Shown here: positions 24,521 through 24,755 of the stretch, piece after piece
How positions within the stretch are numbered: position 1 is the stretch's first letter
How the letters are laid out: the number at the start of each line of letters is the position of its first letter
Assembly (NCBI GenBank): GCA_040386195.1
Contig: JAZKFV010000029.1
Location: 1-24,755, forward strand
DNA: 24,755 nt
From: JAJTCH01 sp040386195
Lineage (GTDB): Bacteria; Pseudomonadota; Alphaproteobacteria; Rickettsiales; UBA1997
Reading direction: 5' to 3'
Made by a program: the position numbers and the translations under genes
Notes under the pieces: generated by a model
The model's database searches: none
What the model was told of the DNA's origin: nothing
What the model saw: only the letters and a program-made list of their open reading frames with translations

Positions 24521-24755
24521 TCTTGCGATATTCTCCAAAAAACATAAGTGAATTAATAAAATGTAGTTTTCACCTACAAAAAAACGGAGGCATTTTTAAA
24601 GGCTAAAATGACTCTTAAAGAAAAAAATTTTTCAAACAAATTATCTTTTTGAGAAAGAAAATTCATTTAGTTTTTTTGAAACTAATTTCAAAGGGCGGTA
24701 TAAATAAAATAATTTTTTTATATGTAAATAATTTTCTTGATTATTTCGTAATATT
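24521..24755 (-). promoter_or_regulatory. Leader/upstream region of the decarboxylase gene
   Basis: This is AT-rich DNA without a supportable gene. It holds a Shine-Dalgarno sequence GGAGA (complement of 24532-24536). A small stem-loop, TGTAG with CTACA, is near 24562-24578. A perfect 7-bp inverted repeat TTTGAAA-CTAA-TTTCAAA at 24675-24692 could be an operator. I see no convincing -35/-10 pair. The only + strand ORF with a plausible ribosome site (ATG at 24608) stops after 14 codons. Confidence 0.35.

Noticed and set aside
24608..24652. 14-codon + strand ORF with an AAAGG sequence upstream
   Set aside because: It is too short, with no known leader-peptide pattern and no downstream + strand gene in the window to regulate.

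Overview
The window is AT-rich chromosomal DNA from an alphaproteobacterium, most likely a host-associated lineage of the Rickettsiales/Holosporales kind. The basis is the tRNA-Trp–secE–nusG–rplKAJL–rpoBC order, the alphaproteobacterial look of RpoB and RpoC, Yej-type peptide importer permeases, Sel1-repeat proteins, and several families of small palindromic intergenic repeats. The lineage is inferred from gene content and protein character, not from a database comparison.

Left part, about 1-11,800, + strand: the core transcription/translation operon. An intact tRNA-Trp(CCA) is followed by a 120-bp highly structured insertion and a 48-bp exact copy of the tRNA 3' half. Then come secE (58 aa, easy to miss), nusG, rplK, rplA, rplJ and rplL. 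A hairpin with a T-tract, likely an attenuator, precedes rpoB (GTG start). A large hairpin built from 7-bp units precedes rpoC.

Middle part, about 11,800-22,100: an accessory block bounded on both sides by copies of one dispersed palindromic repeat whose arms begin GTCATCCTGAGCGTAGCG. It holds a yejE-like ABC permease on + and a compact - strand series read uvrD/pcrA, yejB, a Sel1-like protein, a CorB/CNNM-type membrane protein, and a second Sel1-like protein. The two Sel1-like proteins share an N-terminal domain. Both end in basic, Ser/Pro-rich tails, and the shorter one matches a classical bipartite nuclear localisation signal.

Right part, about 22,100-24,755, - strand: a polyamine pair, a fold-III PLP ornithine/lysine-type decarboxylase followed by a deoxyhypusine-synthase-family enzyme that probably makes homospermidine. 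The decarboxylase would supply putrescine to the second enzyme.

The most unusual features are (1) the candidate nuclear-targeted Sel1 paralogue pair flanking corB, (2) hairpins made of 7-bp tandem units directly upstream of tRNA-Trp, secE, rpoC and the deoxyhypusine-synthase-like gene, and (3) the duplicated tRNA-Trp 3' half around a compact folded insertion. The uvrD reading frame extends upstream into a palindromic repeat, so its start needs correcting.
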